DNA of 64,000 bases. It comes from Cyprinodon diabolis. Taxonomy: Eukaryota; Chordata; Actinopteri; Cyprinodontiformes; Cyprinodontidae. The DNA lies in NCBI GenBank assembly GCA_030533445.1, contig CM060068.1, forward strand, positions 13,793,479-13,857,478. Direction: 5' to 3'. A program made the position numbers and the translations under genes. Of the stretch, positions 48,398 through 60,241 are shown in pieces (the first letter of the stretch is position 1; every line of letters starts with the position of its first letter). Below the pieces are notes generated by a model, which had not been told where the DNA came from, did not search any database, and saw nothing but the letters and a program-made list of their open reading frames with translations.

Positions 48398-48506
48398 AGC
48401 CCTAAGGAAAGGGGGGAGAGCCCCCTCCACAGAAAAAGTCCTGCGCTGTCCAGTTTGGTATCCAATAAAAGAGGAGGACGAAGGCTGCAGATTGACTTAA
48501 AGAAAG
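48398..48506 (+). CDS. pard3b: pard3b exon G: linker and first strand of PDZ2
   Basis: The acceptor is cttaatgtag; the exon reads SPKERGESPLHRKSPALSS in the linker and ends RRLQIDLKKG, the first strand of PDZ2, matching the family motif KIDLKKG. It is 109 nt, entering phase 0 and leaving phase 1. The donor (aag then gttgga) deviates from the consensus gtaagt at several positions. The 810-bp GGAT-class satellite ends only about 120 bp upstream of this exon. Confidence 0.88.
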
Positions 48507-49577
48507 GTTGGAAACATCTAGATAAGTAAAGAAACTGCATTGAGAACAAATTTTACCAGGTTATGTTCAGTTAACCATTTAGCATTTAATGTTGGTCCTC
48601 AGTTTATGTGACCTACATTGAAATCCTAATAATATTTATAACAATTTTGTTGCATTATTTCCTTCTCAGATTATTCATTTAATTGTTTTGAGTGAATGTC
48701 TAGAAGTTAAGACATTGAATGTAGTTTGAGGAGGTGTTTGCCTTACCAGTTCATATGGATTTGTTCTCATTTCTGTAAACCTATCAGGCAAAGTCCTTTT
48801 CCTCCCTCCATCTTCCACATTCCCTCTCTTCAGGGTCTATTAAGTCTTTATTGATCTGTTCATTTCTGCTGATATGAATTCATAGCAGACCAAACTGCTG
48901 ACTTGGCTCTGCTAAAGAGACCAGACTTAATGAGGTCTATAAACCACACAACCAGTCCAACTGTCTGTGTGCAACCTCTTTATGTTCTCACAGCCGTGTG
49001 TGTGAGGCATTTTGATGCACATTTATATGTGCACATATTTTCTCAGATTAAGCTTTCTGTCTTTATCTTCTTATTTTCCACAACATTGTCTCTATGTTTC
49101 CAATATTTTTCATTCATTTCACTTTTACCCGTCTTGCCATCTTTTTTCACCTTTAGCTGAACCCTCTTTTCATACATTGACCTCCTCCCTTTTCTCCAAC
49201 CAGCTATCCCTTCTTTCTTTCCTTCCTCCCTCATCACAGCAATATTAATAGAAAATATTTCCATATTTCGTTTTTGTCATCTTTACTTTTCTCTTCTTGT
49301 CATTCTTTTTTTACCTTCTCCTGAACCATCCAAACCATTTATGCTTGCAGACATGTAGCTGCACATGTTTCCTGAAGATTTAAAGCGACACACTCAATCT
49401 CCAAAGGCTCAAAGTTATCACACATAGAATACATTAGATGGGGTCAGGAGCTGAATCAACAACGCTTCACTGAAGCTCTTTGAATAGTTTAAAGTATCTT
49501 TGTATTGAAGGTTGAATTCAGATCTTCACCTTAAAATCCTGCTGAAATGTATTCAGTCATTTGGAGCAAAGCTCTGA

Positions 49578-49835
<258 letters not shown>

Positions 49836-49838
49836 TAG

Positions 49839-49967
49839 GTAAACGGTGTGGATACCATCGGGGTGGGCCAGGAGGAGCTGGTGTGTATGCTCCGCAGCAC
49901 TCGTCAGGGAGAGACTGTGTCCCTGGTGGTCTTACGGCCGGATGAGATGTTCCTCCCCAGAGAAATG
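49839..49967 (+). CDS. pard3b: pard3b exon I: C-terminal part of PDZ2
   Basis: A 129-nt, 43-codon exon of phase 0 on both sides, between acceptor gtttttag and donor gtaaga. It reads VNGVDTIGVGQEELVCMLRS, then TRQGETVSLVVLRPDEMFLP and REM, completing PDZ2 with the VNG turn, the second helix and the last strand. It is separated from exon H by a 90-bp intron, by far the shortest in the window. The next family segment (PDZ3) is not found in the remaining 14 kb. Confidence 0.96.
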
Positions 49968-51406
49968 GTAAGAAACAGTCCCAGTGTTAACATGGCAGCA
50001 AGCAAGACAAGACTTTCTATTGGCTTTGAAAACTGATCTGGTTTCTTATTCATTCTAGTCATTTTGTTCAGTTTTAATATTTAAAGAAATTTGGTTTGAT
50101 TCCACACTAACTGTGTTTTTATGGTTTCCCACTTTGAATGAATCTCTGGACTTTGTAAGGGTTAAAAGATGCTTTTTTTGCACCTTGTATCAGCACATTG
50201 TTTTTGCTAAATTTCCCCTTTGTTCTAAAGCTCTTAATAAACATCTTTTCTCTAACCGGATTTATTTTTCCTTGTTTTCTTTCTATTTGTCATTATTAGT
50301 TTTAGTTATACTAATTTACCTCTTTTATTCGATTTATTATTTTGCACTTCTGCTTATTGTTTTCTCTCTATTTCTTTCAATATTTTTTGCTGTGTGGCTT
50401 CTCCCTTTTTTATTTTGTTCACTCACAAAAGTTAGGATTCTTTCCATTATGTTGTTTTCTTTTTAATTTTAAGGGTCAAATTTTAAAACGAAAGTCCAAA
50501 AGAAGTTATGAGTTGAGTTGTAAGTCATTAAGTAAACATTTGATCAATCAATCAATCAACAGATCAATCGATCACTTCTAGTCATTATGGGGATGAAACC
50601 CTTTCATTTAACTCTTCCTACACGACCACAAGAACAACAAAATGGCTTTCAGATGATCTCAGGGACTCTTAGACCATCATAAAAAAACATTTTGATCAGG
50701 ATATTCGTCTAAATGTTGGGAGAAATCTAAGAAGTATGAATTTATTGAAGTCTGTCACAAGACTTGAGCACATGGAAGGAAAACAATGATGAGAAAGGTG
50801 AATGATTACCTCACTAACCCTTTGATCTGAAGGCAGTCTGGGCTGGTGTTTTTCAATAAAAAATCGAAGTAATTCGAGATGTGGGAGGTAGAGCTATTGT
50901 AAGATCTGATCATCATTAAGGTCTTCGATATCAACTCGTCATATAATTTTTACAGAAAAAAAAATATTGAAGGAAGCTTTTCTAAGTAACAATTGGTAGT
51001 GGAAACATTTGGCTTTGAGCTGTACTTTGTTGAGACAAGGATACCACCTGGATACCAGCTTTATGGGCTCTTGGAAAAAGCCAAATAATTAGAAAGATGC
51101 AGAAAATCTGAAACGATCATCCTAAACACTGGAGATTGCATGGCGATTAGTTACAGCATTTCTGTAACTAAAGAGATGCATTAGAGCAGAGAGAGTAAAG
51201 AACTCAACCTTAAAGAAGCCGTTTGGATGACGCTGAAAGTTTGAGTTGGAGGTTGTTTTAGAATTATTTAAGAGTTTCTGTGGAGTCAAAATCCTCATTT
51301 TGACCGTTGGAAAAGCTACAGAAAAAATGCCTTCATCAAAGAAGTAGATGGTTCTGAAACGGCAAGCAGCACTGGTGAAGCTTGGGTTTTCCATACCTGC
51401 CATTGT

Positions 51407-51621
51407 AGTGAGGACCATGTGTTGACTACCATTGACTTACATTGATTTTCAGTCATTTTCGACCATTTCTATGCACTAACCCTAAACCTAACCATTACCA
51501 ATGCATACCTCACCCTAACCCATTGACACCTTAGCCCTAAACCTAACCATTAGCAAAATGTCCTCACCTTGCAACAACTGGTCTTCAATCTGAATGTGAA
51601 ATTGGAAAAATGGTCCTTACT
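51407..51621. mobile_element. MITE-like element with CCCTAAACCTAACC core
   Basis: The ends AGTGAGGACCAT and ATGGTCCTTACT are inverted repeats matching at 11 of 12 positions around a 215-bp unit. Inside, two stretches of CTAACCCTAAACCTAACCAT type occur about 50 bp apart. These look telomere-like but belong to the repeat. No ORF is present. Confidence 0.55.
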
Positions 51622-51639
51622 CTAAAGGCTAGACAGGTA

Positions 51640-51772
51640 CCCGCTGACCACCATCAGTAGGCATTGCAGGTGAAGTGTCTTGCCCAAGGACACAACGAAA
51701 CTGAAAGCCGGAGCCGGGCTCAAACCAACAACCCTCCGATTGCAGGGCAAACTCCTGCCCTCGAAGCCACTG
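51640..51772. repeat. Dispersed repeat fragment (CTTGCCCAAGGACACAACG type)
   Basis: It holds TGAAGTGTCTTGCCCAAGGA, then a GGAGCCGGGCTCAAACCAACA block that resembles a weak pol III B box, and GCCACTGTC. The order is that of a widespread fish repeat, likely SINE- or LINE-tail derived. Boundaries are approximate. Confidence 0.5.
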
Positions 51773-52333
51773 TCTCATTTAAAATGGAGTCCAACACATT
51801 AGGACTAAATTTCAATTTATTCTCAGGGTTTAATGTTAACATCTTACAAAACCATAATGTAATTGTGCAATGCTTGAAATGTTCTTTTTTTTTGTCTTTT
51901 AGTTTGATTTAATGGCGTTATATGTTGAACTGAAAACAGTCTAACTCCTGAGATAAAATTCCTTTTCAAAATAGCAGTACCTGGAAACTAGCATCTACGG
52001 AGACGAGGCCTGTTATGAAAAGCACAGCTCTACATCATGTTTCCTGCCTCATGTTTCAAATGTTTATTTCACTCAATCACATGCAAACCTGTTCTTTTTC
52101 AACATTTTTGTGTAAGCTTTTGATTTTTCTGGATTTTCTTTTAAAATCCCTGTCTACTTTAAGTATGATATACAAAGCATTCATTTCTTTGTCAGTGTGC
52201 TAAATTACAAAACAAAGAGGAACTAAAAACAAAGATTTCCCTCCCTACAATTCTTTCCAAGAAACAGTTTTTTTTCTTCAGTTTTACCATCGCTAAAATA
52301 TATTACTGATGACTCTAGCTGATTGTTTTTTTT

Positions 52334-52371
52334 TTGTTAATTAAGTTGCACAAATGCAACTTAATTAACAA
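52334..52371. repeat. Perfect 17-bp palindrome, 4-base loop
   Basis: TTGTTAATTAAGTTGCA is followed after CAAA by its exact reverse complement. No transposon ends or ORF are linked to it. Confidence 0.9.
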
Positions 52372-53691
52372 TTAAAAATGTTACCTTCCTAAACTTTTAC
52401 AGACAGATTATGAATAGGAAGAACTAAACATGTTTCTCTCCAGCCGTCACTCACAGTTGTGGTTTGTTTCCTCCTAGTGTCTCTTGTTCTCTTTTACTTT
52501 TCCTTCTATGCCTCTTCCCTTTGTGTCTCTTTCCGCTCCTGACGACTGATGTTTCCTCAGTGGCTGCCAGGCGACCACATACCAACATTTTCATGTGACC
52601 CTGAGCCCCATAGGAAATTCTGTTTCTGCAGACAGGAAAATGGGTGAAGTGTTAGTGTGAGAACATGTGTAAGCATTTACAATAATTTGTTAATGTATCC
52701 AGGATTTCATCGTGTGTGCATGCCTGAACTCTGATAGCTGGCTGCCTGTGAAGGCCAAGTATACATTTTTTGGGTGTATACACATAGCAGCTTTGTTTTT
52801 CTCAGAATTTTCCACTCAGATTCTCTTTTCTTCTACAGTTCGCCAAATGTTATATATCCAATTAGTAAACAATATTAGAGCTCTGTAAACCTTTTTTTTT
52901 CTCTAGGTCATGACGTCATCTATTTGCTCTTTGTTAATAGTTGACATTTTCCTGAGATGTCAGAGGAGTGTCCTTCATTGAAAACATAACGACTCGCTGT
53001 GTCCCTTATGGGAAACATTGTTCAATGATTTTTAATGCTGTTATTGGCTACCTCCAACTTCAGGGCACTTTTTATAAACATTCTTATGCTTTGAAGCATC
53101 AGGTAATGGAGAGTGTGGAGATGGGTTGTGCAGTGCTAAAGGTTGTTTTGATTAAGGATACTCGCCTAAGTTTGCTCTAATTGGTTCCATATAAGCAATA
53201 TTTGCATTTTTGTTAATTTTATGTGTTCAGACCCCATTTAAAATGTCAGATTAATGTGATATAAATGATACAATTAATTTATCAACTTTTTAACACTGTT
53301 TCCAACAATACACATGTAAAATAAAAAAATGTTTTAAATCAAAGAAAATAATACATTAACATCATTGCATAAGTAATGAATGTTGTATGAATGCTTCGCT
53401 GAAACACCGTTTGGTTCACTTTTGGCGTTGGCCCTATTTGCACTCACATCTGCCATTAATTACAGTGAAATCTGAGATGAAGTCCAGCTGTCCTGCTCAG
53501 CTTTTCTCCCACTTATCCATTTACATGTGCATCTAAACCAATAGTTAGCTGAGGGTTTACAAAGGATGATAAAGATTTTTTTCGTAGGAAGGGTCAATCC
53601 AGTATAAGAACACAAACACATTTTAAAGGTATGCGCACTTACATCTATAAACACTTTCTTTTAAATACATATACATTCACAAAAGAGGAAT

Positions 53692-53874
53692 TAAAGGGCC
53701 TGCTATGTGCTTTGTGGGCCATAATCCTTGACGCGGGCGACCCGGGTTCGAGTCCGGCCTGTGGTCGTTTCCCACATGTCTCTCAACATCTCTCATTCCC
53801 CCTTTCCTGTCAGCCTACTGTCCAACAAGCCACTAGAGCCATAAAAATTCAAAAAAACTCAAAAAAAAAAAAAA
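53692..53874 (+). repeat. tRNA-derived SINE, plus strand
   Basis: It contains a good RNA polymerase III B box (GGTTCGAGTCC, 53742-53752) in the stretch GACGCGGGCGACCCGGGTTC, then the body TCCGGCCTGTGGTCGTTTCC with C/T-rich sequence and an A-rich tail to about 53874. The A-box half is not recognisable. A reversed copy of the same SINE lies at 45714-45866. It is not a tRNA gene, since no cloverleaf can be formed. Confidence 0.85.
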
Positions 53875-56110
53875 GAGGCATTAGAGGGTTATTAATGATA
53901 CTGCTGCCTGTGGCCAAAACACAGAACTGCAGCCCTTTTCTGCTCGTCCTCATGGCTTGTGATCATACTTAACAAGGTTTTTGTATTTTGCTTTTTTTCA
54001 TCTTACCTGGAGTTACAATTGGTGTCTGAATTCAGCGGGATGCCAGTCGCTTCTTATTATCCACAAAATCCATCTTAAATATAACATTTTGATTGTTTGC
54101 TTGGTTGGACACATTTAACATGGATGCCCTTGACGTCACATCTGCCGAACAGCCCAGGAACTTCTGACTTGAATTAGATCAAGGATACAGGCTTATAATT
54201 GCATCAGCGCTGAACCACTGAGGTGTCAGTCTGCTCATCAAAAGATGTTTTAGCCATAAAAGATCAAATAAAAAGGCTGTTTTATATATACTCTTTCAGT
54301 AAAAACTTACATAAAGTCTATTTGAACACAGTAGAATGTTGTCAAGTTACTACAAACTGTTATAAAAACTCTGGCCCGCTATAATCTTGTTGTAGGTTGA
54401 TTAAAAACCAAACTTTAACAACATTGCAAATATTATGCCAAGCATTCATTTCCAGAATGAATGTTTGCTATAAAAGCAGCAACACATCAACAAAAGAACA
54501 ACAAACTTGAAGGGAAACGGTGATGGAAGCGTTATGGTTTGCGGTTTCTTTTCTCTACAGTCATTTCGGGTTTTAATTTTATATCTCTAGATATAGTTAA
54601 GTCTAATGAAATTATTAATATTGCTGATTACTGCAAATGAAGAAAGGAAAGCTAATTTTTAAATCCAGCTTCAGCAGACATTAAACAGTAATATAAGCTC
54701 CTCTGCATTCTTAGGAATTGTGGCTTCTGTGTGTGTTTATGGGGAGGACAGCAGAAGAAGAATGACATGGAAATGATGGAATGATCTCTTCTTTCTTCTC
54801 CTCCCCCTCTTCCGTTGTCTCATTTTAGCCTACCATCTGGTGTTGTCTGCTAATGTCTGCTTTCGCTGTAGAACAAAGACGTTACACCACCTCTACATGC
54901 ACGCAGGCTCTCACTCAGTTTGCCGATCTGTGACTTACAGCATATTCATACACAGTCCACGGTATAGCAAGTATATATCCTGCTGTGCCGGCTCTCTGTG
55001 TGTAGGCTAAACACATCACAAATCCACACACTTGCACGCTGGTACAGTGTGAAACCTTTTTTGTAGTGATTTTCTTTGCATATGAGCAGGGATGTGCTTG
55101 CTGAGTTGGCTGGTGGCGTGGAACTAATGTTCGGCACAAGTGTGCTCCTTTCCACCTTCGGATAATGCAAACATGACTCCTTTTCTTCCTCGTGTTTTCT
55201 GTTCTGTCATGCTTTTTTAGTTTTTTACAGGCCCAATTCACATTATTGAACTTCTTATAAATTTGGTAGGATATGACTTGCGAGTGCTTTAAAAAAATAA
55301 TCTAGAAATTATCTAGAAAGAACAGTTGAAAAATGACCCAAAAAATGCATTTTCTTTTTCTTTTTCATACAGGAGAACATAAACATGGCTCCATCATAAG
55401 ACATTTGGCAAAGAAAACATATGTGGTTTCTAAAAATGTCCAAAATGCGCCAATGTTTAGCCCTGTCAGAACAAGCAATTTGAGAACAGATTTGTTTGTA
55501 TGAACAGTTTCTTGCATGAGGCCCAATGATTTTAAAGAAAAAAGAAAGACATTACTTTTATAGTCCACTTATTTATTACATTGATTTTGAATGTTGAATT
55601 CCACACATAAGAAAACTAAGATTTGAAAGCAAAATCTCTTAACCTTTTGGTTTCAATGTTTGCAACTGTAGTTGATACAGTAGTTGATAGTGTGTATATC
55701 CAAAAGTACTCTCTGATCACTCTCAAGCTGCCCTCTAGGACCTTCCTTTGGTGTTAAGAGACTGTATGCCATTTCCTCCTGTAGAGTATAAAGCTAATGG
55801 CGGCCATTACAGTAGAACTGGGAAAGTTTGGGGTAGTTTATTTGGACAATAGCCTTCTGTACAAAACGCATTAGGATATTTACAGGTGAAAGGCTTCAAA
55901 ACTCATTTTTCCTTTCTTGCTGAGATGATAAATTAGATATTTTAAAAAGGAAAATCAATTATTTTGTTTCCGTCTTTGCTTTGAATCCAAAATAATAAGC
56001 AGTAGCAGATTAAATTGGGATACTTTTTTCCTGCTTAAATTTCCAAACAGCAGCAAAATGAATTTCAATCAGATAAGGATACATTAGGTGAGGTTATGGA
56101 AACGAATTAC

Positions 56111-57065
56111 TAGGGCTGGGCGATAATTCAATAACGATATATATCGATCGATAGACGTGTGGCGCAATAGAAAAAAAGAGAGTCGATAAAAGTTCGATAA
56201 GAAACGCAGTTTTCCTTCCTTCTCATTGTAGCCTAGCATGTAGGTTTATGCTAATCACTACTTCCTCCCAGCCAATCACAATCGCGGACCCAGGCATGCC
56301 GTCACATAGCGCCGCCCTCTCAAACCACAACACAGAGCACATGAAGATGTCGCAGCAAGGAGAGTCAGAGGAAATTGTTCCAAAGAAGGGTTTTTGTAGT
56401 TCGCCAGTTTGGCAGTATTTCGGTCATGGCAAGTTGGACAAAAAAAACAAACCACAGTCATCTGTAAAATGTGTCGGGAACCAGTGAAAACAAAGTCTGA
56501 TAACACAACCAACTTTTTTATCATCTCAGCCGCTCACACCCGCAGGAGTACGAGCTGTGTAGGCCCCGGCGCGGCTCTCCTCCAAGGAATCTTCGGGAAT
56601 TTCTGGAAAATATATATATAAAGTTCTGGGCAGTTTCCCACGTAGTTCTAACAATTGAGAGAAACATGCTGAGGGGCCAGCAACTTCAAATTAATAACTC
56701 AGGTTAAAGCAGGAATGCGGGTGGTGGGGGGGGTTCCATTTATTTATTTGTTATATTTATTTTGGTCACTTTTCTGGTCACTTTAGTTTATTCTTTGTCA
56801 GTATTTAATAACATAACCCAGGTCTCTTAAGTTATTTTTCTTTAAAACAATTCTGTTATGGTTAAAAAAGTTGATTAAATAAAGATTTAATTAGAAGTCT
56901 GTGTTTGTGTTCTTTATTATAATTAAATCATTTAGCAATATCATAAAAAGTCCAGACAGAGCTGCACATAAAATATGGTTTCAATTTTTTTCAATAATTA
57001 TGGATATCGATCAATATGCATTTTTTTTTATCGATAAGCTTTTTTTTCTATATCGCCCAGCCCTA
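56111..57065 (+). mobile_element. hAT element with BED-finger remnant
   Basis: A 955-bp element with the same termini as the copy at 11353-11870 and a perfect 8-bp target duplication (CGAATTAC) on both sides. The middle still holds the beginning of a hAT transposase gene, followed by a short GGGG-rich junction and the 3' end of the element, so most of the transposase has been lost by deletion. It is non-autonomous. Confidence 0.93.
56341..56560 (+). pseudogene. N-terminal fragment of hAT transposase (BED finger)
   Basis: The frame starting at 56341 reads MKMSQQGESEEIVPKKG and SSPVWQYFGHGKLDKKNK, typical of the acidic leader and first part of a BED-type zinc finger. The finger's C-x2-C pair (VICKMCREPVK) follows in another frame after an A-rich run near 56443, so the gene is frameshifted, or the A run has expanded. 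The His pair of the finger is not intact and the catalytic domain is absent. It cannot encode a working transposase. Confidence 0.75.
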
Positions 57066-57539
57066 CGAATTACTGTGTTTTCATTTCAAGTTTTCAAGAA
57101 CACAGGAAATATGTAAATTTATTTTGTGCGAGTCTTTCTTTTGTTAGTCATCTTTTGGCCTTGTTTTCTGTCACCCTGATTGACAGTTTTCTCTTCTTAT
57201 TTCCGTCCTTTTTTTAAGAATAGAAAAAGGGATTTTAGGGGCAGGTGTTTCTCACAATCAGAGTGGCATTAATTCAGTAAATAGTTAGCCACTGGTGACA
57301 GAGCATTTTCCCAACAAAAAAGAGCTGTATTGAACAGTCTCTTTACTCTGATTAAACCTCATCCATCACTTCTACATCCAGCCTGTGCATTGGTGTGCTT
57401 CTTCCTCTCAGTCTGTTGTTTCTTTGTGTGTGTGAGAGAGTGCATCACACTGATACTGTCACCAGTGTGACCTCACAGAGTCACTACAGTAGATCCCCCA
57501 TCTGTTACACCACTCTGAGACTGGTTTATACTCAGACTC

Positions 57540-57557
57540 ACACACACACACACACAC
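57540..57557. repeat. CA microsatellite
   Basis: A short run of nine CA units in the last intron. Confidence 0.9.
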
Positions 57558-60211
57558 ATTTGGCAGCTTGGTGTCTCTGCAGGAGCTGCCATCATCCCAG
57601 TGGAGAGCAGTCAAGAAGGGTATCACATCTCTCTTCTGTGGTTTTCTGTCTCATCTCACATCTTTCTGGTGTTTATCTAGGGCCTTTCAGCTCCTTCATC
57701 CTCTTATCGTCCAGCATCACTGTTGTGTGTTAAATCCCTGACCACATGAGAGATGCTAACGGTCACCACAGTCAGGTTTGACTGCACTCCTCAGAGGGCG
57801 AGCTTGGCTATTTCACAATGCTGCTGTTACTCTTAACAATAAAGATATAGCTTTTCTTTAAGTAGCCTTTAGGGTTTATTTGAGGGGAGCCAATGAAAAA
57901 CAGAAAACAGATACTGCAAACTACATTCTGGCTAAATATAAAGCAGTAGGCAGACATTCCACATTGGATGTTCTTTAAAAGGTTTCTATGCAGCCTTCTT
58001 TCGTTTTTCTTTCATTTTTTAAAGGACGGAAACTTGATAATGCCAAATCATAAAGACTTGTATATAAATGCTATTATATTAGCATATTTTGGACATGTGA
58101 CTCTTCGTTGGTCAGGATGAAGTTAATCAAAGAAGAGTCAGCAGTGCTGTCCATGCAACATTTACTACACCTGTGATTATTTGAATTTAAAGCTGTTTAT
58201 TGCATTGAGACTGCCTTAGAGGAGGTCAATTTGAAACACAAAGTAATTAGAGCAATCAAAACTGAGTTAAACTTATGACTGTCAAATGTTTTAGTGTCTG
58301 ACCAGAAAAGATTTGTGACCCAGATAGCTGGTTCAATCTACACTGTGTGCATAATTATATTAAATGTTATGTACGTAAGATGTTGGCTAAAGAGATCAAC
58401 ATCCTACATTATTCTGACTAAAAAGAGATTCAACTTAACTCTGAGAAGTTTAAAATGATAAACAATGTTCCAAAGGGATGCAAAAATCTTATATGGCAAA
58501 GATACTGTGGTATAATTATAGAACCGTTAAATATTTTCTGCATATATTAAACAAGATTAATCACAGTTGCGAAAGATGTATTAAAAAAAAAAGTCCAGAT
58601 TTGCGAAGATTGAGAAGAATCAAATGCAAACTATTTCAGATTCTGAAACTGCCGCCTGCCTGCTCATATTTGCTCAGTTAATGAAGATATGGCTAAGGTG
58701 AGGTAAGCTAAGATGGGTCTGCTGATTAATCAGTGATGGACAAAGAGCTCAAATTTGATTCAGATTAAGAAGGTCCCACAAGTTGTAAGTAAGGTTTTGG
58801 TTCACAACTGCAATTTTATTTCAATTTTATTTTGAAATGACCACTAGCATGTATAGGTTTTACTCCTGAGGTTCAGTTTTTTCGTGACCTTGGAAGCTTG
58901 CCTGTCCAGAATACATTGATAGAGGACTTTACTATAACCGTTGTGGGAAAAAGATCTTATTTTGATCTGAATACTAGTTTCAACTCTCTCTCCCCTTGTG
59001 GTGTGGCATCAAACCCACTTTAAGAATAGTACCACCACCTTAAGTGCTGGAGTGTCAAATTGACCCTTGTTAAATGTTGTTTGACTAATATTAAGTACCT
59101 AAAACTTTTTTTTTTTAACTGCAAATATATTTCAAATTAATTTAATTGTAGTGTAGTTCAGTCAGCAACAAGATGGAAATGAGGTATGGTATGGGCTCGT
59201 ATTACTAAAGAGAAGTGAGGTTTATCATGTTGGATTTAAGATTGAATCAAATACACTCCAAAAAGTACTGCAAAGGTTTTAGAGGATACTATATTCAAGG
59301 AGTGGTAAGAAACTCTCTTTTTTCAAGGCCGTGATTTTTTAGCCTGACAAAGCTCCATCAGATGCATTAAAGCACCTGACTGCCGGGATAACCTACGAAG
59401 ACATTTTTATTGATATTTGCCCCTCCTTTTTCTGACCTAAACCTTTTTTTGACAACATGTGGGACCTTCTTTAATGGGAAAGGCTGTATACATTGAAGGA
59501 AAAAAGTAAACAGTGTCTGGGAAACAGAGGCTCCAATTTGTGTTTGAAGACTCTCCATATCAGCCTTGTTGGAAACCATTAATGCTTACATATTAGAATT
59601 AATTGGCTTTTATAATGTATTTTTAATTAAAATTGCACACAAGCCTTTGTTTTTGAGATTGTAAAGACCTGTGTTTCTTTACAGCAGAATCCGTTGCTCT
59701 TTCAAGCACCTTTTCTTCTGCTCAAAGCTCATCCCTACTACTCTCAGGCCTATTCGCAATCACTTTGCATTCATGTTGGGGTCCAACTTGCCATTCTACA
59801 CAGCATTTCATATTTTCTAGAATGCAGCGCCTGTTATTGCAATTTTATAAAAATATCTCCACTGGCATGAGAAGCTTTTGTTCTTTCTCATCAGGACTGC
59901 AGGTGTAACATTAAAACTGTGTAACATTATCTTCTGTATGCTTTACCCCAGGCATTCTGGGGCTTTAAAAGTCATCTGATTTCACTTTAGGAACTCATAC
60001 CTAGTCTTTCATGATTAGACTAGTTTTCAAAAAACAAAAGCTATACTCTTCCGGTCAAGTAGGGAAACCCAGAGACAACTCTTCCTAAAGACACCTGCTA
60101 AAAGATCCCAAGACGTAAAATTAAAATGGATATACCTTGAGGAGACAATTGCCATGTTTTCTGAACTACAAGGCAACACAAGCCAAAATCAGGGGAAAAT
60201 CCTGTTTTGTT

Positions 60212-60241
60212 CATACATTTGTCACATCTGACAAATGTATG
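60212..60241. repeat. Perfect 13-bp palindrome, 4-base loop
   Basis: CATACATTTGTCA and TGACAAATGTATG flank CATC. The stem is AT-rich; no other sign of an RNA gene is seen. Confidence 0.85.

Noticed and set aside
51479..51545. Interstitial telomere repeat (CCCTAA-like)
   Set aside because: The repeats are CTAACCCTAAACCTAACCATT type, irregular and confined to a 215-bp unit with inverted ends, so they belong to a MITE-like repeat.
53700..53780. tRNA gene
   Set aside because: A good B box is present, but no cloverleaf, acceptor stem or A box can be drawn, and a reversed copy elsewhere shows it is a SINE.
57395..57733. 112-aa plus-strand ORF including a Thr-His run
   Set aside because: The run is the CA microsatellite and the rest is CT-rich; no domain and no homologue recalled.
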